This document shows, one piece after another, positions 23,970 to 34,946 of a stretch of DNA of 64,000 nt (position 1 is its first letter; every line of letters begins with the position of its first letter). Below the pieces are notes generated by a model. That model saw only the letters and a program-made list of their open reading frames with translations. It was not told the origin of the DNA and made no database searches. A program made the position numbers and the translations under genes. The DNA comes from Annona cherimola (lineage: Eukaryota > Streptophyta > Magnoliopsida > Magnoliales > Annonaceae): NCBI GenBank assembly GCA_030490835.1, contig CM059972.1, positions 14,547,764-14,611,763 on the forward strand, given 5' to 3'.

Positions 23970-24690
23970 GCATGAGTATATATAATATATTGTATATATG
24001 CTTAAGTTACAATATTTATTTTTTATTCATTTTATTTCATTTTTTGTTTCTATTTATAAACTTATTTTCATAAGTGTATTTATACCTACATCAAAATTTT
24101 CATTTTATAATACTTTTGTATATTTATTTTTTATTTTTAAAAATTATAAATTTTAGCGGCATATAGGTCATTTTTCCTCTTAAAAACTTGATTTTTAAAA
24201 ATAGAAAAATATAAAAGTATTGTAAAACAACAAAATTTGGTATATAGATTAAATACACTTAGAAAAATATATTTTTATAAAGAAAAATTAAAAATTAAAA
24301 TAAACAATGAATATTGTAACTTAAGCATATATAAGCGTGATTACATATAATATATTGTATATACTTAAGTTACAATATTTAATTTTTATTTAGTTGTATT
24401 TCATTTTTTGATTTTTCTTTATAAACTTGTTTTCCTAAGTGTAATTAATTTATATACTAAGTTTTGTTATTTTACAATATTTTTATATATTTATTTTTTA
24501 TTTTTGAAAATTATCAATTTAGGGGCATATAGGTCATTTTAAACCCTTGAAAAGCTTGATTTTTAAGGAAAAGTAAAAATATAAAAGTATTGTAAAATAA
24601 CAAAACTTAGTATTTAGATTAAATATACTTAGGAAAACACATTTATGAAGAAAAATTAAAAAATAAATATTATAACTTAAGCATACATGT
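23970..24690. repeat. Two tandem foldback elements (~360 bp each)
   Basis: Copy 1 (about 23,970-24,333) and copy 2 (about 24,334-24,690) each fold on themselves. ATGCTTAAGTTACAATATTT opens the left arm and AATATTGTAACTTAAGCATA closes the right. The centre GGCATATAGGTCATTTT is shared. The flank ATATAATATATTGTATATA precedes both, which points to tandem duplication. A third diverged copy is at 38,724-39,040. Non-coding. Confidence 0.7.
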
Positions 24691-24837
24691 ACTAACTTAT
24701 TTCAAAAAAAAATTCTAATGCAACGTTTCTTAATTTTAATACAAATGTTCTTAATTCCAACACGCAATACTATTTTATTCTTTTGGTATTTTTATCTCAT
24801 CCTCGTTCCATCGAATAGTTATCAGTTACAAAATTTA

Positions 24838-25115
24838 TTGTATTTGAGAAGTTATAAAATTTTTACATGAAAGTTTTTAGTATAAAAATAATTAAATTGA
24901 AAAAAATGATGAATATGGTAGTGATAATGATGAAGAGTAAAGAAAATAAAGTTAAAAGAGAGATTATTTGTGCGCTAGTTGTGTAAAAATGATTAAAAAT
25001 AGAGTAGTTATGTAGTAAAATGTGAAAAAATAATTAAAAATATGATAATTGTTAAGAGTAAAAAATTTTAAATTCAAATATTTTGGCTTAATATTTTTTT
25101 TTATTTACCAAAGGC
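24838..25115 (+). mobile_element. Tourist-like MITE copy upstream of the MFSD5-like gene
   Basis: Family core GATGAATATGGTAGTGATAATGATGAAGAGTAAAG and AATGATTAAAAATAGAGTAG is present. The ends GTATTTGAGAAG and TTACCAAAGGCACACA are decayed. It lies about 500 bp before the gene start codon. Confidence 0.6.
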
Positions 25116-25618
25116 ACACAAAATTATCATCGAAGTAAAAATATTTTAAGGTCGTAAATCGCAGTCCAAAGTCAGGAATTGGGAGTCGAGACGGTGAAAG
25201 CAGAGGCCAGAACCGATTGATCCCCAGCGGTTTATGTTTTCTCAGGGCGAAAGCCAAAGCAAAGAAATAGAAGAAATGATGCTGCAAAACCGTTTGGGCT
25301 CAGGCATACGTCGTCGCTCAGTTCGTGGAATCGGACTTGAATTTGCGGATTTCGAAGAATCGAAGCGCCGGCGCTTTATCAAATCAAATGGCGTGAACGT
25401 TTCAGAGGGAATGGTTTCTCATGCAGAATGGATTTAGATTCGGTGCGGTTGGGAAGAGAAACATCTCCAAAGTTAGAAAGCAACTGCTGTTTGATCTCGC
25501 CGGCATTTCCTCCTCGTCCATTTTCCCGCATCGCAGCTCGCTTTTCTGCTTGCATCGCTTCCTCTTTATGATTCTCGCCGAGATCTGATCTCTTCTTCTC
25601 TCTCCCACTCTCAGTGCG
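25116..25618 (+). promoter_or_regulatory. Promoter and 5' UTR region of the MFSD5-like gene
   Basis: GC content rises here compared with flanking repeats. The last 150 bp is pyrimidine-rich (CTCTTCTTCTCTCTCCCACTCTC), typical of a plant 5' UTR, and leads to ATG at 25,619. No convincing TATA box was found. Overlapping short ORFs lack protein motifs. Confidence 0.5.
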
Positions 25619-28600
25619 ATGGGGATTGTCATCGAAAGCGACATCTGGGAACCCAAGCCCTTTATCTATCTCTTCTTCTTCCTCTTATGCTTGTCTTCGA
25701 TTATTTTCTTTCCCTACTTCGCAAACAGCTCCGGCTACGTCAGGAATACGAGAGCGCTTCTCGATCTCGGAGGCATTTTTTCGGCGTCGTCGGCTCCCTT
25801 CCTGCGTTTCCAGATTCGTTTTCTGCTTGCGTACTCTCTGGCATCAGGTTTGTTTGTCCGTGAAATTCGTCGAACTAGTTACTCATGTTCATTCTGTATA
25901 ATTGCTTCCCCCCGTCCCTTTTACCATTTTTTTATAGTTCGAATGATCCAGTTTATGGACTGCACAGCTGGAAAATTTTCATTCGGCCCAGCAATGGTCT
26001 GCCGATCCCGTTATTCATGTGGTGGGCATTTCTAAATGCGGAAGAGCTATATATATCTTGTTTGAATTTTTTAATAGCCCCTCAGGAGGAAGATTTTTTT
26101 TTTTTGGAAATACAGGAGGAAGATTTGTACGAAGCACTTTTCGGAAATCTTCTCTTTGAAAATGAGCTTTTTGGTGAAAATCACATGGTATTATGTTAGC
26201 ATGATGCTTGTAATCGATGGTCATTTGTGCAGCTTTTTAAAAAGCTACTCTCTAACTTCCCAGGAAAAATTCCATTTTAAAACTAGATAGCAAGTAGAAA
26301 GGAAAAAAGAAAGGTTCTTTGGCTTTCGGAAGGTTTCTTCTTAGGAAATGTCGTTTCGAAAATGCCAACTTAAAGTTAGATCAACTTCCTTTAATAAGAA
26401 GCTTGAAGATATTAGGGGACGTTTGGTAATAGCTTGGGTTGGGGAATAATGGGGGCATGGATTTCAAGTCACCTCATTAATCAACCACTCATCATATTTT
26501 TTCAATTTTATCCCTATATTCTAATCATTTTCCCTGTCAACTACCTTCCAACAAATCCATTTATTCTAACTTTACTCCTATCATTTCATATCAACCATAC
26601 AATTTCCAAAATGTTCAATTTTCTGCTCCTACCAAATATCACATTTCCCACAACTTTTACCTTCCCAAACGTCCCCTTATTCTAATGTGGCCATATATCA
26701 TCATTATGGAAGTCATGAGACTTGTGAAATCCTTTAAATTCAAGGCATTAGGAACATATCTCTATTCTGAATGGCCATTCAAAATAGTCCTCCTGTATGT
26801 GATTATAGTCAAATTCTCGCCAATCCATATACTCTTTCTTGCTTTAAACCTCTGGAGAGCTGCTCATACATTGAATGATTATTTTCTATGTGTTATTTAA
26901 TGCAACACCCACCCGATGCTGGACAATAGATGATTAATGGTTCGGATTAATCTAAAATCAGTTCTGGATGCCATTCCTTTCTTTGGGATGCGGCCTCAAC
27001 TTTTCCAACAAATCAGACAATGCATCTTGAACGCTCATGTGAAACTTAAATACGTTTCGTTAAAGTCCTGGTTGAATTATTTTGATTGATTTGTGATTTG
27101 AGGGCCCCACAGTGACTCATCCACATATGAACATTGCAAAACTAGTTTTTAATCTTTTTTCTTCTCTTGTTCAAAATGTTTTCTGGGTTACTCGATGTTG
27201 GGCCTCAGTCATCAGAAATTTATATAAGCTCCAGTACAGGGCTCCTTCCACGGGGATAAATGCCACCATACGGATCTTGAATAGAATTGATTCAGTTCTG
27301 GTTCTGTTTATGTCTCACCATGTCAAGTTTATTGGTTTCAGTTCTTTGTTTGTTTACATTTTATGCTACATGGCTATTGATGAATCTGATGATCAGTTCA
27401 TGACATGTCAGCCGTGCTGTTATTTATTACATTATTCTCATTTTCATCCAGTAATTGAAGGGTTTGAGTTTATTTTTGGAGAGTACGGATATTATTATGG
27501 TCTCAGCAGGGAGCAGCTAGTGGCAGCTTTGTCTTTGACATGCACCATTTCCCTCCTTCTTGGCACTGTCTTAGGTGTGCTTTCAGATGTGATGTAAGTG
27601 GATTATTTGCATTACTGTATGTATGCAATGTTTTCTATAAACAACTTTTCTTTTTGATGCTAAATCTTTATTAATTGTGATTGCACTTGTGCCTTGCTTA
27701 TTTGTTGCACTGGCGGATTGTATGTGAACTATGATCATTGGAAGAAGTTAGAATTTCTGGCTGTTTTTGCTTGATACATTTTAAAACTGACATTCAGTGG
27801 TACACAATTTCTGATGTGTTGTGCAATAAATTTTGATTGGGCATTGTTGATTGAATATGTTTGATGCCTGTAGAATTTCAACAAAATTTAATTGAATTCT
27901 GCATTAAATTTCCCACTCGTGGATGGGCTGACCTTAGAATTAATTTTCCAATTTCTGAATATTACGGCAACTTCTCATGCCAGTGAATATGTTTCTCAAT
28001 TATGAACCTCATGGACAAGGAATTATTTCTACGATGGTAACTTCTCATGTTAGATTTGGGCCATTTGCATTTAAAGGTGCATAAAAATCCACAATCTTCA
28101 TTTTGGATATTTTGGATGATTGTATCATCTTGCTTCCATCATTCCACTAGTTTTGGAGAAGGGAATAACCAGTTGGTTTATCTGTTGAACTGCAAATTTA
28201 CCTTAGTTGCTGAAGAGGGATCCATCTAATTTCAATGTAATTGTGTCTTACTAATTCACTTGGCTTTGTCTTTTATGCTAGAACTTGTCTAATAAAATCT
28301 TGATCCTTTGAGGTATTTGCCCTGTCTTTCTAGAGAATTTGCTGTAAAATTTTGTATTTCCATGGAAAGATTTTATGCTGAAGAAATTTCTCCTTTATGC
28401 CTTACTATTTTATGGGCTCAAAATTCGTTGCTTGTGCTTCAATAATAAGAAATTTTTATGACTGGTTTGTCAGGGGCCATAAAAAAGCTTGTATTCTATT
28501 TTGCATCCTCCACTTTTTTGTGGCCCTCTTTAAGAGCATGACCAAGCACTCAACAAGTATATGGGTACCAAGTATCTGTTTGGCAGTCACCTCGTCTATA

Positions 28601-31600
28601 TATTCATTCAGTTTTGAAGCATGGATGGTTGCTGAGCATGAGAAGGTAGGTCGCTAGTAAATATGCATGTTCGTGAATTGGGCTAAGAATGTATGTGATT
28701 TAAATTTTATTGACTCTTCAATCCTTCCTCTTTAGTCAATGCACAGGAAGGACTTATTAACCGAGATGTTTTGGTTGATGAGTTTTTGTGAGTCTGCATC
28801 TTTGATTGGGAGCCAAGTGCTTGCAAACTTTTCCGTGAGCAGTGTCAAAGATGTGAATGCTTTTCCATCCACTGCAGCCACTCTCTTGTCAATTTCGTGT
28901 GCACTTTACATTAGCAGGGAATGGAACGGCAGTATCTTGTCTTCAGGCATTTGGAATTATAAGAGAGATTTTTCCTCACTCATTCTTCAGGGTAAGGCAT
29001 TTTAAATCAGATTTTTCTCCATCATTGCGTTTTGTCTCCTCACTGTAAAGCCTTCTAGAAATTCCGAGTGTGTTCTTTGGGCTAGGCTAATTTTTTTCAA
29101 GTAACCATGTAAAAAGTAACTTTTATTGGAACCTTTTTTTTTTTGAACATAAACTTTATTGGAACCTTGAGCTAAAGAATTGGGCATAGAAGTGATGGGT
29201 TGGTAAAATGAAATATGATGAAAACCTAAAGATGAAAATCATTAAAACGAAATAGGGACTTTGAAATATTTATAATATTGCAAGATTACCTCAGGTAAGT
29301 AGGTTGAAATCTGGAATGAAATATGTTTAAAACCTAAAGGTGCAAGTGATTAAAAGGAAATAGGGACTTTTATATTCTTAATGTTGCATGATTGCGTCTT
29401 CTAATAGTTGTATGCCATTATGCTTGCTCACCAGCACCACCCTTATCTTAGCATTTCTCAATCTTCTCTTAATGAGTTTGACATCTCTATTTTAAATGGT
29501 AGAATGCCCATTTTCAACATAACCTGCCCACAGAACATCAGACGTTTGAGTGTAACATTGGTTTTCTTAGAGCAGCTAAAGAATTCCTTGACAAATTTAT
29601 GCCAGCACTCCATAACACTCCTAAATGTTTCCTTAACTGGCTTTCAAATATGTTTTTTAAGTATCTGCAGAATTCAACAAGTGTGCCTTCTTATTTTTTC
29701 CCTTTTCCATCGATTTTTTTTTAATATTTTTTATAATAAATTTCCTTCTGAACAGATAGAAGGATTTGGCTTTTGGTGTGGTCACAGGCATGCCTTCAGT
29801 TTTCTGTAGCAACCTTTTGGATTCTGTGGGCACCAACCATTGTGGTATGTCCCTATTCGAAACTGGACAGCCATGAAGCTTTCACTTATTAGATGCCTGA
29901 GGTCTTCAATTCCAAGCATCGAAGATTAGTTTTAGAAATTGAACAACTTTGGGGGTGTAAAATATCTCTTTTTAAAATATGTTCTTTTCGAGGCCTACAA
30001 AATCTGAGAAACATTCCAATAATGGTGATTGGTGAACTCACTTTGTTGGAGAACTGCATATGGTGGTGATGTTGATGACATTATGATGTTTATTAATGTC
30101 CTGTCTTGTTTTTGCAAGTTGCAATAAACAACCTTATATAAGGCAGAATCATAATTATAATATGTGCTTTGCTAACACAGAGATACACGGTTTCTTGCGT
30201 TACTATATTGTAGAGATATCGGTCATTGCAATATTGTAGAGATATTTCTCAGTGTGCTGAAATGAAAAAAAAAAAAAAAGGATTTCTTCCATTTCTATAT
30301 TGTAGAGGCCTTCCAATCACGTGCAGCTCCTCCTATATCGAGCAATATGTGGGCAGCCTAAAATTTTTCATGTTTCTTTTTTTTTTTTTTTTTTCCATAG
30401 ATATATGGGCCCCATCTAGATAAGTTTCCTTGGAACTAATGAATGAAAATTGCTTTATCTTCTTGAAACTGGCATTAAAATATCTCTGTCCTAACTGATT
30501 ACAACTAACTACAACTTCTCTCTCAAACCAACCATACCATTCCTTTCCCTTTGAGACTCAAGGGGTGAGAGGCAGCAACTAATCTGTCCTCCAGGATTCC
30601 AGTTCATTATTTCTGATTTTCCATGCACCTGCACCCCCATTTACCAAAGTTTCTTCCTCACCCTGTTGTTGATTGACTCTTGTCACAGAACTGACTGCCT
30701 TGTAGATCATCTGTTTGAAGCTTCTGTGGCAGGATATTATCGAGGCTAAAGGTTTCTCCCAACCTTCTTGTGATAGACAACTTGTCTCCCCTTCTTTTCT
30801 TCTCTTCCCAACTTGTGTTCTCAGACTGGAATGGCCACAAGCTTTTTTAGTTTGCCGTATGATTCAGTCTTCTTGACCCTCTTTTCCTTATTTTTGCCAG
30901 TTCCCATTTTCTTGGGCCACAAATCAGTCCAGAGTTTCAACCGTGTCCATTTTTCATCAATTTGGTGGGCTAAGTTGATGGCAGATCTCAAGCCCATCGG
31001 ATTTAGGAGCCTCAACTCTGCCTGGATCTGGCTTGTCAAACTCCCAATATTCCCAATAAACATTCTATTAATGCATGTGGAGGCCAGACTGTTTCCTGTG
31101 TAGAATATAGGCATGCAAATTCCCTTATTGCTTGATTGTTAAGAGTTGCTCAGTGTTGTGTATCCTTAACTGTTTTGCTGAACTGCATCCTCATAGTACC
31201 CAAAAACTCTGCCCAACCAGCCTGCCCATCGTTCCTCAGCAGACCCTGGAACCAGTTGCTTGCAGGTCATTCTAATTGCTGGCCACCAACTGAAATTGGG
31301 CTGCCTCCAGAATTCTGTAATTATTAAAAACGTGCTCAATCTTGATAATCTAGGAGTGGGGATCCTCAACTCCGAATGATGGTAGCTCCTATCTGTTAGA
31401 TTGGAAGGGAACAGTTTCTGGTTTTGATTTGCCTTTCGAGAAATTGTTGCCGATCTCAACTTGCCGATCCGCTGATCACTCCACTGTTGTGCTTGCCGCT
31501 GTTACTCCCACTCCTGTCTGGAGCATTTGCTGGAACCAACCAATCTTTTCTTCTAGTGCCCACTTGCTGTTCCAGCAAACTTAGCCGTTGACCAATTAAT

Positions 31601-34600
31601 TCCACCCATCCAGTCCGCATCTGGGTTTATCGGGTGAGCTTTCTGTGAATCTCAGCAAACTCCTTTTCTACGTGATGGATCCTTTCTGTGGGTGTTTGAT
31701 TGCCCCAGATCTTGTGATGATTGATGCTACTGGTACCTAGCTCTGATACCACTTAATATGAAGTCGCTGGAAACTCTGCGGGAATTCTGACCAAGATCAC
31801 ACCTTCTGTCCAGAGTTGAATTGTTATCTAACTATGTTAATGAAAACAAAGGAAATAGGGGGATAGTGTCAATCTCTGTTTTATACTCCCTTACAACTTA
31901 ATCATGCCTATGCGACCTCTCATTTCTCTCAACTGATTACAACAAACTCCCAACTTCTCTCTCAAACCCTACCATATCATTTTGTGTGTGTTTTATTAAT
32001 GTGGAAAATTAGTGGAATTCCTCGTATAAGCTTATTAATTTCTAAGCTTCATGAGTAACAATCTTCAAGTTCAAGGTTAGTTTTTAGTGGCCTGACAAGA
32101 CTTCCAACGTTTGAAACAGGAAAATGCATCACATATTGGTTCTTGCTTTCCGTTCCTATGAATTTTTGTTTGAGATGTATGCAAGCACTTGACATCAGGG
32201 TGCATAGCCATTATTTTTACACATGAAGCAGGCATCTGGCGCCCTTCATTTTATATTATTTGTTCGACACTAAGATTATTAAGAGTTGCATTCATGTTGT
32301 CAATGCTATAAGATGTAGCAGAAGTTTCACATGGGCCGCTTGACAGAAACTCCTCATTTATCCAGTTTTGGGATGGACTGTAAGACATTAATTCTTAGAA
32401 ATGGATTTAAGCATGTTTTACCATATGTTTGTGGAGGTCATAGAAACCTTTAATAGCCGAAACGTGCATTTGTTTTATTTATGATTGTTTTGGAAAATAG
32501 CAAGGCATTCCTGTACTGTAGAAGTTGATTTTCTGCCTTTTGGGGGAATGTGTAGTTTTCGTTAACAGTAACTAATTACACTGTTGATGTTGTTTGACTT
32601 TTGGGGTTACATTACCTAGATAAGATAAGATATCCTAAATATGCCAGTAGGGCCTAACGGTCTCAACCTGGAGCTAGGAGGCTAAGAGACAGTTTACATG
32701 CTTGGCAACCTCCTTGGGTATGACAGCCGAACATAATTCAACTCCTCCAATGCAGCTCCTTACAGAAGCATTTCATTGTTCTATATGCCTTGTGATCCAA
32801 AAGTATGATGGAGACGTGTAATTCATGATGATGTGAGGTCTCTTTTTCATAGTGGAGTTAGAATGTAATTTGATCATCGTTCATTGCTACATTTACAGGG
32901 TGATGGGAGAGAGGTGCAGTTGTCGATGGTATATCCATGTTTACTGGGTGCGAAAATGCTCGGAAGCTCAGTGGTTCCATGGTTTGTTAGTGGACCGCTT
33001 TCTGTTTCCACAGAGGATTGCCTAATTGGTTCATATGTTGTTTCTGGGTTTGTGTTGGCTATAGTAGCATATGATTATCAGGTATGCTTATCGCAAGATA
33101 AATGGGAATGTGCTGCAATGCGCAGCTGGTGTTTATTGGGAACTTGAACGTTTCAACTGTGATCTGCAGGAAGTTGGTTTTTTGGTGATGCTTTTCTGCA
33201 TCTTCCACACCTGTGTTGGTATAATTTTACCATCTCTTGCTAGATTAAGGACAACGTAAGTTTCAATTGCTGCTTTTATTTATTTTTTTAATGTTGTTGA
33301 TGGGACTACTGTTATTATGATGCAAAAAAGGAGATACTGCAACTGCCATGACATGCCTGTATCTCACAAATTGTTGTTGAAGGCATTGAGAAATCTAATG
33401 AATTCCACTGCAAGGAAGGGTGATTATCTCTCATAGTATGCGGCCAGTATGCAAGATCTTATTTGGTGATTTCTTACATGGATTTCTACCTTCGCAAAAT
33501 CTCACTGATTTGTTGATTCTGATCATCAAACTGTCTTTGAATTTTCTCAACGGACAGTACACTTTCCTTTTGCTTCTCTCAGCTCAGAAATCCTTTCAGT
33601 TGTTGCAGCATGTTTGTGTTTAAAGCTTTACATTTCTTAGAATGCCATGCATTATAAAGATCTAGTAGCACTTCTTCGAGCTAGAGCGTTAAATTGGGTT
33701 TCTTATTTTCATTATTTTTGGTATCTATTGAAGGATTATTCCAATTGAGTTGCGTGGAGGGATGATGAGCTTGGCTCTAGCGCCAACTAATGCAGCTATC
33801 CTGCTTGTTCTAATCCAGGTATGTTTGAAAGTTATCTCTGACTTTGGTTTCACACAATGAAATTGTTAGGATAAATTATGCCAAAGTTTCAGTATATAAT
33901 CTTAAACTGCACACCACTTGTATGCGCATACTTCTTGTTGGTTTGTTCAGTCGGATAGTCTAGGGTTGAGATATCGTATGTCTAACTTACCTGAGTAAGT
34001 AATAAATAAAAAGTAGCTCTCAGATCTCTACTATTGTCATGGGAAATGACATGATCAACCAGGTGGCAGAAAAAAATTGAAAGTTATTTAATTGCTCTCT
34101 GTCATGGGTATCACTTACGTGCTTGATCAATCAAGTAGCTTCACTTCTGTTTAATTACCAAATTCATCAATGGCATTCCTCGTTTGGCGCTCATAATCAA
34201 GGTATGCCGTAACTGCACGACCCATAAACCGCATTTTATTTCTTCCATCTTATTTAGTACGGATTGGTGGAACAATTCGAGTAAGCCGGAGTCATCTCTT
34301 TTTTGGTGAAAAGATGAACCTCTCTAAGAATCAACATGAAAGTCTTTTATCTCTAAAGATGGTGCAAATTGATGCAGAACATACAAATAATTGATAGCAA
34401 AACACTAAGGCCCACGCAGCCGTAAAACTATGAGAAAGCGCATTTGATTCTCGAATTTCACTTTCCAATATTCATTTTGCCTAGGAACTGAAAAGATCTT
34501 CTTTTGTACTTTTCAGGGCGGCTATTTCCGGAGCCTTGCCAATTCAAGTGTCTTCGCGCTCTCTGCGATGGGGCTGTTAACTTCCGCGGGCTCTATGTAC

Positions 34601-34651
34601 TTGCTGAAGCGTTGGAGGAATGAACCACAGCAAAGCTGGCATAAAATTTAG
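25619..34651 (+). CDS. MFSD5-like major facilitator (molybdate-anion-transporter-like), 9 exons
   Basis: Exons 25,619-25,847; 27,452-27,593; 28,474-28,645; 28,736-28,991; 29,756-29,844; 32,899-33,081; 33,170-33,255; 33,734-33,818; 34,517-34,651. All introns are GT-AG, phases match, and the sum is 1,377 nt (458 aa plus TAG). Family blocks in order: FIYLFFFLLCLSSIIFFPYF (first membrane helix, residues 15-34), GLSREQLVA, the MFS loop motif GVLSDVMGHKK (118-128), FEAWMVAEHEK (171-181), FWILWAPTIV (287-296), YPCLLGAKMLGS, then LRTTIIPIELRGG (to 395) and the tail LLKRWRNE. Length and blocks fit the plant MFSD5 family. The human relative is described as a molybdate transporter, so a membrane anion-transport role is inferred. 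Introns 1 and 5 carry transposon insertions. Start: first ATG, opening the conserved N-terminus. Confidence 0.92.
26415..26676. mobile_element. PIF/Harbinger-type MITE in intron 1 (262 bp)
   Basis: Perfect inverted ends GGGGACGTTTGG and CCAAACGTCCCC, flanked by TTA on both sides (26,412-26,414 and 26,677-26,679). The interior is AT-rich and non-coding. It does not disturb the splice sites. The remainder of intron 1 shows no further element. Confidence 0.85.
30430..31985 (-). mobile_element. Degraded short gypsy-type LTR element in intron 5
   Basis: Read on the minus strand, an LTR-like segment (about 31,983-31,762) begins TGATATGGTAGGG and ends ACTTCA. It is followed by TGGTATCAGAGCTAGG (31,751-31,736), a match to the initiator tRNA-Met primer site. 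At the other end AAAGGGAAAGGA (a polypurine tract, 30,541-30,553) precedes a second LTR start, TGGTATGGTTGG. Shared LTR text includes TTGTAATCAGTT and TTTGAGAGAGAAGTTG. Inside, gag-like text such as QIQAELRLLNPMGLRSAINL is broken by stops. There is no pol. Only part of the left LTR is recognisable. Confidence 0.7.
31736..31751 (-). other. Primer binding site, initiator tRNA-Met type
   Basis: Minus-strand TGGTATCAGAGCTAGG, the usual plant LTR-retrotransposon primer site, 10 bp inside the LTR end ACTTCA. It is the strongest single sign that the intron insert is an LTR element on the minus strand. Confidence 0.8.
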
Positions 34652-34946
34652 GCCCATATTCCCAAATCGAAAGGGAAGAAATTTTATGAGCTGTGGCACT
34701 TGTAAGCAATCAAAAGAACAATGTTATGATGATAGATACACAATTCAAATTTTTTTTTTTTTTTTATTTGGGAAAAAAAATAATGGCCTAATACTAATTT
34801 ACTATTGACCTAGGACCAGCCGCCCAACCAACTATAAATTCCACCTCACCTAGCTAAGCGTACTCAGGCATGGGATCAGTAGCTATTGCCATATGGCAGT
34901 ACATATCCCACTATTATTTCTCGATATAAGGAAAAAATGCCAAGCT
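34652..34946. other. Shared 3' intergenic region of the convergent transporter genes
   Basis: Only 295 bp separate the two stop codons, including a T-run at about 34,751-34,765. Both 3' UTRs must lie here, so the transcripts may overlap. No canonical AATAAA was picked with confidence on either strand. Confidence 0.6.

Noticed and set aside
27112..27451. The 5' extension of the ORF ending at 27,597 as coding sequence
   Set aside because: Only 27,452-27,593 matches the family and is bounded by AG and GT; the rest is intron 1.
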